64,000 nucleotides of DNA from Salinimonas chungwhensis DSM 16280 (GTDB taxonomy: Bacteria > Pseudomonadota > Gammaproteobacteria > Enterobacterales > Alteromonadaceae): assembly GCF_000378185.1 (NCBI RefSeq), contig NZ_KB899389.1, positions 42,315 through 106,314 on the forward strand. The letters are read 5' to 3'. A program made the translations under genes and the position numbers. Positions 8,860 to 17,984 of this stretch are shown piece after piece. Under the pieces are notes generated by a model. It saw nothing but the letters and a program-made list of their open reading frames with translations. It ran no database searches and was not told the DNA's origin. The stretch's first letter is position 1; each line of letters begins with the position of its first letter.

Positions 8860-10170
8860 ATGGCGACTAAACAACAAGTAACAACACGTTCAGGAGACCG
8901 CATTGCAATTGTATCCGGTCTTCGCACGCCGTTTGCAAAGATGGCAACTTATTTTCATGGCGTTCCGGCCGTCGATCTTGGCAAGATGGTGGTCAACGAG
9001 CTGCTTATTCGAAATGGTGTTTCGCCTGATCTGATTGACCAGGTGGTATATGGACAGGTTGTCCAGATGCCCGAAGCGCCGAACATCGCCCGGGAAATTG
9101 TATTAGGTACCGGTATGAGCGTACACACTGACGCCTACAGTGTATCGCGGGCATGCGCAACCAGCTTCCAGTCAACCGTTAATATTGCCGAAAGTATGAT
9201 GGCTGGCACAGTGCATGTAGGTATTGCCGGTGGCGCAGATTCCACCTCTGTTTCTCCGATTGGGGTATCTAAAAATCTGGCCCGGGCGCTGGTTGATATG
9301 CAAAAAGCGAAGTCAGTCGGTCAGAAAATGCAGATCTTCAGACGGCTTTCATTTAAGGATTTACTGCCAGTACCGCCGGCGGTGGCTGAGTACTCAACTG
9401 GCTTATCCATGGGACAAACCGCCGAGCAAATGGCAAAAAGTCATAATATCGCGCGTGAAGACCAGGATAAACTGGCGCATCGTTCACATACGCTGGCTGC
9501 CCAAAGCTGGGAAGAGGGTAAGCTGGATGATGAAGTTATGACAGCCTATGCAGAACCGTTTAAAGATGCACTTAGCCGAGACAACAATGTGCGCTTTGAC
9601 TCCAGTTTGGAAGGGTACGCTAAGCCAAAACCTGTATTTGATAAAAAACACGGCTCGGTAACAGCTGCTAATGCCACGCCGCTGACTGACGGAGCATCTG
9701 CGGTATTGATGATGACAGAGAGCAAGGCTAAAGAGCTTGGTTATACACCCTTAGGCTATATCAAAAGCTATGCATTCTCGGCGATTGATGTGTGGGAAGA
9801 TATGCTGATGGGACCATCCTATGCCACACCCATTGCCCTTGATCGCGCGGGGATGACACTAAACGATCTTACCCTTATAGAAATGCACGAAGCCTTTGCT
9901 GCACAAACACTGGCAAATATAAAAATGTTTGCCAGTGACAAGTTTGCCCGCGAGAAATTAGGCCGGGATAAAGCCACGGGCGAGATTGATATGGATAAAT
10001 TTAATGTGATGGGTAGCTCAATCGCTTACGGCCACCCTTTTGCAGCTACCGGCACACGTATGATTACCCAAATGCTCAACGAACTTAAACGCCGGGGTGG
10101 CGGTAGCGGACTGCTCACTGCCTGTGCAGCAGGCGGCCTGGGTGCCGCAATGATTGTGGAGACAGAATAA
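8860..10170 (+). CDS. fadI: 3-ketoacyl-CoA thiolase FadI
   Basis: 436 residues, matching FadI (436 in E. coli). It catalyses thiolytic cleavage of 3-ketoacyl-CoA to acetyl-CoA and a shortened acyl-CoA in fatty acid beta-oxidation. The active-site cysteine is Cys99 in SRACATS. The C-terminal part has the thiolase motifs GHPFAATG and TACAAGGLG, with the catalytic His and second Cys. It is followed after one base by fadJ, the multifunctional partner, so the two form the trifunctional-like FadIJ complex. Homology to FadI rather than FadA is supported by its length and by the gene order thiolase first. Confidence 0.95.
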   Translation: MATKQQVTTRSGDRIAIVSGLRTPFAKMATYFHGVPAVDLGKMVVNELLIRNGVSPDLIDQVVYGQVVQMPEAPNIAREIVLGTGMSVHTDAYSVSRACATSFQSTVNIAESMMAGTVHVGIAGGADSTSVSPIGVSKNLARALVDMQKAKSVGQKMQIFRRLSFKDLLPVPPAVAEYSTGLSMGQTAEQMAKSHNIAREDQDKLAHRSHTLAAQSWEEGKLDDEVMTAYAEPFKDALSRDNNVRFDSSLEGYAKPKPVFDKKHGSVTAANATPLTDGASAVLMMTESKAKELGYTPLGYIKSYAFSAIDVWEDMLMGPSYATPIALDRAGMTLNDLTLIEMHEAFAAQTLANIKMFASDKFAREKLGRDKATGEIDMDKFNVMGSSIAYGHPFAATGTRMITQMLNELKRRGGGSGLLTACAAGGLGAAMIVETE

Positions 10171-10171
10171 A

Positions 10172-12340
10172 ATGACTGAACAAACCACTACAACAGAAAA
10201 CGAAAGCCAAAACCAAAACAAACAGACTGCTTTTGCGCTCAAACGTCAGGACAATGGCGTAGCTGTCTTGACGATTGACGTTCCCGGGGAGTCAATGAAC
10301 ACCCTAAAGGCAGAATTTGGTGAGCAGATTAATGCCGTGCTGGATGAGATTGATGCTGATAAAAGCATTAAGGGGGTGGTGCTGGTCAGTGGCAAGAAAA
10401 AATCGTTTGTCGCAGGTGCTGATATTTCGATGCTGGCCAAGTGCGAAAGTGCCGCAGATGCTCAAAAGCTTGCCAAAGATGGCCAGGATGTATTCAATCG
10501 AATAGAAAAAATGCGCGCTACCTTTGTGGCTGCAATCCATGGTCCCGCATTAGGCGGTGGTCTGGAGTTGGCGCTGGCTTGTCATTATCGGATATGTACA
10601 GACGATGATGCCACTCAGGTCGGCTTACCTGAAGTGCAGCTGGGACTGCTTCCCGGTAGCGGAGGTACGCAACGGTTACCTCGTCTGATTGGTATCCAGC
10701 AGGCGATGAAGATGATGTTAACAGGCTCATCAGCCCGGGCAAAGCAAGCTAAAAAGTACGGTATTGTAGATGAAATGGTACCTGAAACTGTTTTGCTTGA
10801 AGTCGCCGAAAAATATGCCCTGAAGCGTAAGCCTGAGCGTGACGACCCGCAAAAAGGGTTTATGAATAAGTTGCTCGAGGGGAATAGTCTTGGGCGAGGC
10901 ATGGTGTTTAAAAAGGCGCGAGAACAGACTCAAAGCAAAACCAAAGGTAATTATCCGGCCCCGATGAAAATTATCGACGTCATCGAAACGGGCATGGATG
11001 AAGGCATGGCCGCAGGCTTACGCGCTGAGGCTAAAGCATTTGGTGAGCTGGTAATGACGCCGGAATCCTATCAACTGCGCCAGATTTTCTTTGCCACCAC
11101 CGAAATGAAAAAAGAAAATGGCGTGAAAGGTGTTGAGCCTCGCAAAGTGAAAAAAGCGGGAATACTTGGCGGTGGCTTGATGGGTGGTGGAATAGCCTAT
11201 GTCACTGCCACCAAAGCATCAGTTCCAGCCAGGATAAAAGACATCAAGCCAGATGGCATTGCCCATGCGATGAAATATAGCTATGACCTTCTAAATAAAA
11301 AAGTCAAAAAAGGTTATATGCGCAAAACCGCTATGCAAAAGCAGATGTCGTTGTTGACAGGTACGCTGGATTATCGCGGTTATCAGGATGCAGATATTGT
11401 CATTGAAGCAGTGTTTGAAGATGTTTCACTTAAGCAAAAGATGGTTGCTGATATTGAAGCAAACTGTAATGACAATACGGTATTTGCCTCAAATACGTCA
11501 TCAATTCCTATTGGTCAGATTGCAGCGGAGGCGCAGCGTCCCCAAAACGTAATTGGTCTGCACTATTTTTCGCCGGTGGATAAAATGCCTTTGGCTGAAG
11601 TCATTGCCCACGAAAAAACTTCCGATGAGACCATTTCCACCACGGTTGAATTTGCCCGCAAACAGGGTAAAACACCGGTGGTAGTAAAAGATGGGGCTGG
11701 GTTCTACGTCAACCGCATTCTGGCGCCTTACATGAACGAAGCGGCTAATCTGTTGCTTGAGGGTGAGCCAATTGACCATATCGATAAATCTCTGGTCAAA
11801 TTTGGTTTTCCGGTAGGTCCGGTAAAGCTGCTGGATGAAGTAGGTATTGATGTGGGTACTAAAATCATACCGATACTGGTTGATGCTTTTGGTGACCGAT
11901 TCACAGCACCAGGGGCGTTTGATAAAGTTTTAGAAGATAATCGTAAGGGAAAGAAAAACGGCAAAGGGTTTTATAAGTACGATGATAGTAAAGATTCAGG
12001 AAAAGAGGTTGATGAAAGTATCTATAGCCTACTGAATATTGAACCATCATCTTCTAAAAGTGAGCAGGAAATTGCTGAGCGCTGTGTTTTAATGATGCTG
12101 AATGAAGCTGCCCGGTGTTTGGATGAGGGCGTTATCAGAAATCCTCGCGATGGCGATATCGGTGCGATCTATGGCATTGGCTTCCCCCCGTTTTTAGGTG
12201 GACCCTTCCATTATATGGACGCCTTGGGCATCGACACCGTAGTGGAGAAATTGTCACAGTATGCAGAAAAAGTCTCTGGTAAATTTTCACCTTGTGAATT
12301 GCTTACCTCGATGAAAGAGCAAGGCAAGACCTTCTACTAA
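10172..12340 (+). CDS. fadJ: Fatty acid oxidation complex alpha subunit FadJ
   Basis: 722 residues. The N-terminal enoyl-CoA hydratase/isomerase domain carries GPALGGGLELALAC. A central 3-hydroxyacyl-CoA dehydrogenase domain has the NAD-binding loop GGGLMGGG at 333-340, and a C-terminal helical domain completes the protein. It hydrates enoyl-CoA and oxidises 3-hydroxyacyl-CoA, passing 3-ketoacyl-CoA to FadI. I start it at ATG 10172, one base after the fadI stop and preceded by GGAG, rather than at a TTG six codons upstream that lies inside fadI. A Rho-independent terminator follows. Confidence 0.95.
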   Translation: MTEQTTTTENESQNQNKQTAFALKRQDNGVAVLTIDVPGESMNTLKAEFGEQINAVLDEIDADKSIKGVVLVSGKKKSFVAGADISMLAKCESAADAQKLAKDGQDVFNRIEKMRATFVAAIHGPALGGGLELALACHYRICTDDDATQVGLPEVQLGLLPGSGGTQRLPRLIGIQQAMKMMLTGSSARAKQAKKYGIVDEMVPETVLLEVAEKYALKRKPERDDPQKGFMNKLLEGNSLGRGMVFKKAREQTQSKTKGNYPAPMKIIDVIETGMDEGMAAGLRAEAKAFGELVMTPESYQLRQIFFATTEMKKENGVKGVEPRKVKKAGILGGGLMGGGIAYVTATKASVPARIKDIKPDGIAHAMKYSYDLLNKKVKKGYMRKTAMQKQMSLLTGTLDYRGYQDADIVIEAVFEDVSLKQKMVADIEANCNDNTVFASNTSSIPIGQIAAEAQRPQNVIGLHYFSPVDKMPLAEVIAHEKTSDETISTTVEFARKQGKTPVVVKDGAGFYVNRILAPYMNEAANLLLEGEPIDHIDKSLVKFGFPVGPVKLLDEVGIDVGTKIIPILVDAFGDRFTAPGAFDKVLEDNRKGKKNGKGFYKYDDSKDSGKEVDESIYSLLNIEPSSSKSEQEIAERCVLMMLNEAARCLDEGVIRNPRDGDIGAIYGIGFPPFLGGPFHYMDALGIDTVVEKLSQYAEKVSGKFSPCELLTSMKEQGKTFY

Positions 12341-12356
12341 AGCCAGTTAGTTTAGA

Positions 12357-12411
12357 GCCGGCAATCAAACGTGGTCATTTAAACAAAGCCCGTTTGTCTG
12401 CCGGTTTTTTT
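12357..12411 (+). terminator. Rho-independent terminator of fadIJ
   Basis: Arms GCCGGCA (12357-12363) and TGCCGGT (12399-12405), with an additional AAACG / CGTTT pairing inside, are followed directly by a run of seven T residues. It lies 16 bases after the fadJ stop. Confidence 0.75.
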
Positions 12412-12593
12412 GGTTGTGGACCTGATCCGCCCAAAAGATTTTCTGCTCTGCTTATCCTGCTAACGTAGCAATCGGATCTCTCCATCCCTCTTGCATTAAA
12501 CCTTTCATTATCCCTAAGCCCAGGTAGTGGATATCTGTGATTAAAATACGTACAATATGTGCCCGCCTAATCTAAGCAGTTGTTTCAGGAGTT

Positions 12594-12815
12594 GTGGTTT
12601 TGTTACTTGTATTATGGCCGGTGTGGCTTGTTGTGGTGTCGATCCTTTCCAGCGGCTATTTTTATGTGGAAGCGACAAAATCAGGTATGAAAAGAAAAAA
12701 CTGGGCGCTGGCCGGGCTGGTATTAGGGCCTATGCTGTTCCCACTATTTACTATTCATCGGTTTATTTTATTAAAAAAGAATCTGAACCGTGCGGATATT
12801 TGGTTGAATGTGTAA
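12594..12815 (+). CDS. Small membrane protein, unknown function
   Basis: About 71-73 residues with two hydrophobic stretches (residues 2-22 and about 39-57) and a short basic C-terminal end, so it is a likely two-helix inner-membrane protein. The start is not settled. A GTG at 12594 is only two bases from the AGGAG ribosome site at 12587-12591, while a TTG at 12600 has the normal spacing of eight. I recognise no family. It stands alone between the fadIJ terminator and a perfect hairpin at 12830-12857. Confidence 0.6.
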   Translation: MVLLLVLWPVWLVVVSILSSGYFYVEATKSGMKRKNWALAGLVLGPMLFPLFTIHRFILLKKNLNRADIWLNV

Positions 12816-12829
12816 GCCTGTAGATGGAA

Positions 12830-12857
12830 CCAGAAGAGGCTATCTCGCCTCTTCTGG
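12830..12857. terminator. Perfect 11-bp hairpin between convergent small genes
   Basis: CCAGAAGAGGC (12830-12840) and GCCTCTTCTGG (12847-12857) form a perfect stem with a six-base loop. It lies between the ends of the small membrane protein (plus) and the small secreted peptide (minus), as a bidirectional terminator would. Neither side has a T run, so it could instead stabilise mRNA ends. Confidence 0.5.
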
Positions 12858-12871
12858 CTGAAATTATGTGC

Positions 12872-13036
12872 TTATTTTTTGGTGCCACAAACAAAACATT
12901 TGCCAGGTTTTGGGCGATGCAACTCTGTGCTGGTTTCTGCTTGTTGTTTTTCCAGTGGACGAACAGTTTCCTGGGTATCTGCGTTAACCGGTGCGCTGCT
13001 GGATAATACTAGTGCTACTGCGTATGCTTTTAACAT
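12872..13036 (-). CDS. Small secreted peptide with C-terminal CxxC
   Basis: 54 residues from ATG 13036 to TAA. A good ribosome site (GGAAG) lies seven bases upstream of the ATG. Residues 1-18 form a signal peptide ending SAPVNA. The mature part, about 36 residues, is charged and ends with KCFVCGTKK, a CxxC pair that could bind metal or form a disulfide. I recognise no family. The combination of start signal, signal peptide and a clean terminator-like hairpin after the stop argues that it is a real gene. Confidence 0.65.
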   Translation of the reverse strand: MLKAYAVALVLSSSAPVNADTQETVRPLEKQQAETSTELHRPKPGKCFVCGTKK

Positions 13037-13268
13037 TTTGTTTCTTCCTTAAATAATGGCTTTTTGAACAAACAAACCGCTTTGTTATTTTATTGCGGCT
13101 ATGTAAAGACTATTGCGACTTCTGTGCCATTTTTAAAAACACCTTTATTTACAGTTACTTATTTGTTCAATAGAGGCTCGGCGTCAAAAATATGACGTAG
13201 CCTGAGAGGCTATGTATGAAACTTGATGGTGTGAAGGTAATGAAGATTTCTCAAATAAGCAGAGAATT

Positions 13269-13290
13269 GCCAGCGCGGTGCAACGCTGGC
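13269..13290 (-). terminator. Hairpin after the sensor gene, possible weak terminator
   Basis: GCCAGCG (13269-13275) and CGCTGGC (13284-13290) form a 7-bp stem with an eight-base loop just after the stop codon of the minus-strand sensor gene. The following bases on that strand (AATTCTCTGCTT) are only modestly T-rich. Confidence 0.45.
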
Positions 13291-13296
13291 AGAAAT

Positions 13297-16200
13297 TTAC
13301 GGTTTTGGCTGATTGATAAGCTCGTGTAGTTTTTGATTTTCGTTTAGTAGCTGTTCAAAGCGATCAGCGGGTAGCGGTTTACTGTAGAGATACCCTTGCA
13401 ACATTTCACATTCATACTGACGCAAAATCGATAGCTGGTCTTCATGCTCTACGCCTTCTGCTACTACTTTGAGACCAAGATTATGAGCAATGTTAATAAT
13501 AGACGCTGTCATATGGCGGTCAATATTACTTTTAGCGATATCATCAATAAAAGCTTTATCAATTTTTAACGTATTAAGAGGAAAGCGTTTTAAGTACGCC
13601 AACGAAGAATAGCCGGTACCAAAATCATCCAGCGCCAGATGTATACCGCGCTCACGCAATCGCTCCATCATGCGCAGGCCCTGCTCAGGATGTTCCATCA
13701 GGGTACCCTCAGTAAGCTCACATTCCAGATGCAGTGGGGACAAACCAATTTCATTCAGCACCCGAATAATCCGTTCATCCAGATCCGGTAACTCAAACTG
13801 TTTGGCAGAAATATTTACGGCAACCCGACCGGTGAATATCCCCTGCTTTACCCAGCGTTTGGTGTCTTTTAGTGCTTTTCTTAAGACCTGTTCACCGATT
13901 TCAATAATTTGACCAGTTTGTTCCGCCAGCGGAATAAACTGTCCCGGGCTGACTATACCTTTGTGGGGATGCTCAAATCGCACAAGTGCTTCCATACTTA
14001 CCAGTCGGCCGGTAAAGATATCTACCTTGGGCTGATAATATACGGTAAACAAATCATCTTTGATGCCCTGACGAATCAGGTTTTCAATCTGTAGCTGACG
14101 TACAGCATTCTGGTTCATTTCACCGCTGAAAAACTTATAGCTGTTGCCGCCGTTGTTTTTGGCAAAGTACATGGCTGTGTCGGCATTTTTGAGCATCTCC
14201 TGCGAGGTGGCTCCGTCTTCAGGGTAAAAGGCAATACCGATACTGGCGCCCAGTACAAATTCTTGCTTGTTGATAATAAAGGGACGCGAAAGAGTATCCA
14301 GCAACCCCTGCGCAAAATGCGTAATGGTATGGATGTCAGATTTATCTTCCAGCAGCACGCTGAACTCATCACCACCAAGACGATAGCAGGTGGCAGTAGT
14401 GCCGGTCATGCGCTGAATCCGCTTGGCAATTTGTTTAATCAATACATCGCCGGTTTGATGGCCCAGGGAATCGTTGATCTTTTTAAAGTTGTCCATATCC
14501 AGGCACAGCAACGCATGGGTTTCCGACCGTCTCACCAGGTTCTGGTGGCTGGCCTGAAAAAATGATCGATTGGGAAGATCCGTTAGCGGATCGGCGTTTG
14601 CCAGCTTAAGAAGTTCTTTTTCCGTGCTCTTACGGGAAGTGATATCAGAAAACACCCCTACAAAATGACTTATTCTGCCATCTTCATCATGAACTGCATC
14701 AATATTCAGCTCGATTTCAAATTTCTCACCATTTACCCGAATTGACTCTACCTCGCCAAACCAGTTGCCTTTGGTTTTGAGGGTCTTTTTTATCTCCTCG
14801 GTAAATGCTTCTGGATACTGATGAAAATACATGTACGACGCCAGGGCCTGGTCCCGGGTTTCGCCGGTGTATGTGCAATACGCATTGTTTACCGAAATAA
14901 ACTTAAATTTAGTGTTGGTTATAAAGACGCCTTCAGAAATATTTTCGATAGAGCGTTTAAACAAATTTAGCTGCTCTTCGGCTTCCTTAAGATGGTGTAT
15001 ATTCTTGAGGGTACCCGTCATGCGCACCGGCTGATTATTGTGATCCCGGGTAACTACCTTGCCTCTGTCTAAAATCCATATCCACTGATTGCTGAAGGTT
15101 TTAGCCCGGTAAGCCAGTTCATAAAAATCGGTTTTATCTTCCAGGTGGGTGGTCAGCGCTTCCTGCACCCGCAATAAATCATTGGGGTGTATATTGGCAT
15201 CATAGGCGGTGGATGTGCGGATGTTATCCTGGGGGAAATCCAGTGTGCCCCAGGTGTTGGAGCGGTAAACCTGGCCGCGATACACATCCCAGTCCCATAA
15301 CTCATCACCGCTACTCCACAGGGTAAGTTTCAGTCGTTCCTCAGACTCACGAATGGCCTGTTGATTCTGTTTGCGAACCTGATACTGACGCAAAAGAAAC
15401 AGCAAGAATGCGCTAAGAACAATTATGTAGAATATCAGCGCTGCTGTGTGCAGCCAGGGTGGCCGACCAACCCGAATAGTGCGTGATGCTGAGTCTGACC
15501 ACGATTTCCCCTTTTCTTTTGCCTGTACCTCAAACACATAAGTGCCAAATGAGACATTATTAAATTGTGCAGTGCGATTTTTCTCCGCGTCTATCCACTT
15601 ATCATCAAACCCGGTCAAACGATGCCGGTAATCAACCAGCGTCGGATTGGTGGGGTTGACCAGTTCGTACTGAATGGTAAAGCGGGATTCATCATACTCA
15701 AGTTCAACATCATACTGTCTGCTTAAGGCTTTAAGATTATTATCTGTGGCGTTATCACCAAAAGCCCGAATACTCGTAATTTCAGGCGTTCTGGTGGCAG
15801 TGGATGAGGCTGCATCCACTGCCATCTCTGATGGTTTGATGATATTGAAACCTTTTGCGCCACCAAAAATAAGTTCGCCGGTAGAGGCCTGTAGCACGGA
15901 GTTTTCATTAAAATCGTTATAATTCAGTTCTTCAAGATAAAGAGTAGTTTGCCTCTCCAGCGTTAATAGATCCAACTGGTAAATAGTGTTGTTGGTTGTT
16001 ATCCAGATACTGCTATCAACACCCTGCGCCGATAGCACTGTACCGTCAGCCTGGCTCATTTGTGACTGTCGTTTAATCTGAAAACTTTTGTCATTTAACT
16101 GAAAAATAGTATTGTTGGTATTGACTAGCCAAAATGAGTTCTTCCATTCATACACAAAGAACACTCTGCTACTTGTGCCAGGTAAAGTTATTTCCTTGAC

Positions 16201-17823
16201 TACTCTTCTCGAATTGGGGTCATAGATTATAATTTTATCGTAAGAAGCGACCCAAATTCTTCCTTTTGAGTCTATGTAAGTAATGGAGCTTTTAGCAGAC
16301 GCTTCATCGACAATGTGCGTCTCTAGCAAATTTGAGAAATCTTTTTGAGTTTCAACATTTTTTATTAGCTTGGTATGAATAGAGTTGAGATGAACGTCTT
16401 CATCTGTAGGTGAAAACCATATAGTTCCATCTTTATAGAGGATGGTGTCAATGAGTTTAGAGCTAAAGAATGTAGTAATTTCTTCAAGTGTGTTACTAGA
16501 ATATTGATAGACAGTAAGGCCATCTGAGCTTGCAATCCAGAATAGTCCGTTGTCATCTATTATGAAATCCCAAAAGGTTTTTCCGGACTTTTCAAGAAAG
16601 TAATCAATTGTACCGCTTTTTTTATCAAAGCGACCCAGCCCCTCACTTTGAGTAACAAACCAGATATAACCCTTGGGATCCTCGTCCAGTGCCCAAATGG
16701 CGTTACCTTCTGTTTTTTCCTGAAAGGCTTTTTCGTTAGAAAATAAACGGCTGCCATCTTTGTTCGGGTTGTATTTAAACAAACCATGATACGACCCCAT
16801 CCAGATTTTACCGGTAGAGTCCTGCAGGCCGGAAAGAATATAGCGCTGAGTCAGGCCGGTCAGTTCAGCATTTTGCGGGCCGATAGAGACAAACTTTTGT
16901 TGCTCAGGTGAGTAGATAGATAGGTTATTGTCAGTACCCAGCCAGATGTCACCATCGATTTCCAGAATCTCAAAAATATTGTCAGAGCCAATCAGGGGGT
17001 GGGATTGAACATTCAGATGCTGTTTAATTTTCCCGGAAGCGGCAATTTGGTAGACACCATTGTTGCTCGCTACCCAGTAATCACCCTGAATGACCGCAAT
17101 GTCTCTTATGCGTGGTGCATCAATATTAAATGAAAACGGATTAACATCCGTGGCAGAAAATAACTCTTGCCTGGTTTTATCATATATATACAAGCCATCG
17201 CTGTAAGTACCGATTAAGAGCTTTGAGGCTTCATCATGAAGCGTAACTATATGCGAATCAAACTGCAGCCCGCTGTCATAGGGTTTGATTATTTGGCTAT
17301 CAATATCAAAGCTATAGAGCCGGGTTCCGGCACCAATAAGCAAATTACCATTCGTCCCGGCACCAATATAGGAAATACTATTGGATTTTAATGCTGAGTT
17401 TGACTGATTATAAACCTGGAAATTATCTGTTTCTGGCTGGTATCGCGCCAGGCCATTGAGGGTACCTGCCCATAGCGCACCGTCTGCAGTAACGTGAAGA
17501 GATCTGACTACACCTGAGGGCAGTGATGCAGGATCCGTGTCATCGGGCGAATATTGTTTAAATTCATATCCGGAATACCGATTAAGGCCGCCTAGCGTGG
17601 CAACCCAGATGTACCCGTCGGGGCCTTCAGCGATATCCAGAATGGTAGTGTCGGATAGCCCGTCTCGAAGGGTTAGTTCTTCGAAGTAAATATCAGTCAC
17701 CGAAACAGCATGTGCAGCAGTCAAAAATAACGGTCCGCAACACCCCAGCATGACTATTGTAAAGAAGCGAGCAATGGTTGAGCGCACCAAAACACCTTTG
17801 AATGGCTTAGATAGCCTTATCAT
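13297..17823 (-). CDS. Periplasmic propeller-PAS-GGDEF-EAL cyclic-di-GMP signalling protein
   Basis: 1508 residues. A signal peptide or N-terminal helix (ending near AHA, residue 39) is followed by about 650 residues of repeated 'two-component regulator propeller' units with recurring WVAT, WLGT and WMGS motifs. A Y_Y_Y domain at about 700-785 and a membrane helix at about 793-812 come next. The cytoplasmic part has two PAS/PAC regions (about 830-945 and 950-1065), a GGDEF domain with an intact GGDEF at 1150-1154, and an EAL domain with EAL at 1278-1280. It therefore senses something in the periplasm and could both make and degrade c-di-GMP. EAL motifs such as DDFGTGYSSL look intact. It is a single-gene unit; the ligand is unknown. 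Confidence 0.92.
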   Translation of the reverse strand: MIRLSKPFKGVLVRSTIARFFTIVMLGCCGPLFLTAAHAVSVTDIYFEELTLRDGLSDTTILDIAEGPDGYIWVATLGGLNRYSGYEFKQYSPDDTDPASLPSGVVRSLHVTADGALWAGTLNGLARYQPETDNFQVYNQSNSALKSNSISYIGAGTNGNLLIGAGTRLYSFDIDSQIIKPYDSGLQFDSHIVTLHDEASKLLIGTYSDGLYIYDKTRQELFSATDVNPFSFNIDAPRIRDIAVIQGDYWVASNNGVYQIAASGKIKQHLNVQSHPLIGSDNIFEILEIDGDIWLGTDNNLSIYSPEQQKFVSIGPQNAELTGLTQRYILSGLQDSTGKIWMGSYHGLFKYNPNKDGSRLFSNEKAFQEKTEGNAIWALDEDPKGYIWFVTQSEGLGRFDKKSGTIDYFLEKSGKTFWDFIIDDNGLFWIASSDGLTVYQYSSNTLEEITTFFSSKLIDTILYKDGTIWFSPTDEDVHLNSIHTKLIKNVETQKDFSNLLETHIVDEASAKSSITYIDSKGRIWVASYDKIIIYDPNSRRVVKEITLPGTSSRVFFVYEWKNSFWLVNTNNTIFQLNDKSFQIKRQSQMSQADGTVLSAQGVDSSIWITTNNTIYQLDLLTLERQTTLYLEELNYNDFNENSVLQASTGELIFGGAKGFNIIKPSEMAVDAASSTATRTPEITSIRAFGDNATDNNLKALSRQYDVELEYDESRFTIQYELVNPTNPTLVDYRHRLTGFDDKWIDAEKNRTAQFNNVSFGTYVFEVQAKEKGKSWSDSASRTIRVGRPPWLHTAALIFYIIVLSAFLLFLLRQYQVRKQNQQAIRESEERLKLTLWSSGDELWDWDVYRGQVYRSNTWGTLDFPQDNIRTSTAYDANIHPNDLLRVQEALTTHLEDKTDFYELAYRAKTFSNQWIWILDRGKVVTRDHNNQPVRMTGTLKNIHHLKEAEEQLNLFKRSIENISEGVFITNTKFKFISVNNAYCTYTGETRDQALASYMYFHQYPEAFTEEIKKTLKTKGNWFGEVESIRVNGEKFEIELNIDAVHDEDGRISHFVGVFSDITSRKSTEKELLKLANADPLTDLPNRSFFQASHQNLVRRSETHALLCLDMDNFKKINDSLGHQTGDVLIKQIAKRIQRMTGTTATCYRLGGDEFSVLLEDKSDIHTITHFAQGLLDTLSRPFIINKQEFVLGASIGIAFYPEDGATSQEMLKNADTAMYFAKNNGGNSYKFFSGEMNQNAVRQLQIENLIRQGIKDDLFTVYYQPKVDIFTGRLVSMEALVRFEHPHKGIVSPGQFIPLAEQTGQIIEIGEQVLRKALKDTKRWVKQGIFTGRVAVNISAKQFELPDLDERIIRVLNEIGLSPLHLECELTEGTLMEHPEQGLRMMERLRERGIHLALDDFGTGYSSLAYLKRFPLNTLKIDKAFIDDIAKSNIDRHMTASIINIAHNLGLKVVAEGVEHEDQLSILRQYECEMLQGYLYSKPLPADRFEQLLNENQKLHELINQPKP

Positions 17824-17947
17824 TATTAGTTTAATTATTATATCGGCAAAGTTCGTTCAATCCGAGAGCCCAATATGCCCAAATCACTCATTCTCTACAA
17901 CTTTTTTTTGTCCGAAACAAAAGGGGTGGGGGTTTTTTGTACATTTT

Positions 17948-17978
17948 GCGTTGTACCTTCTTAAACCAGGTACAACGC
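17948..17978. other. Perfect 11-bp stem-loop upstream of sensor gene
   Basis: GCGTTGTACCT (17948-17958) and AGGTACAACGC (17968-17978) pair perfectly with a nine-base loop. It lies seven bases after the stop of the M16 peptidase gene and about 125 bases upstream of the sensor gene. No T run follows on either strand, so it is either an unusual terminator or a protein-binding inverted repeat. Confidence 0.6.
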
Positions 17979-17984
17979 GAAATA

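Noticed and set aside
12557..12823. Cys-rich plus-strand frame overlapping the small membrane protein
   Set aside because: Alternative reading frame; the membrane-protein frame has the ribosome site and a plausible two-helix pattern.
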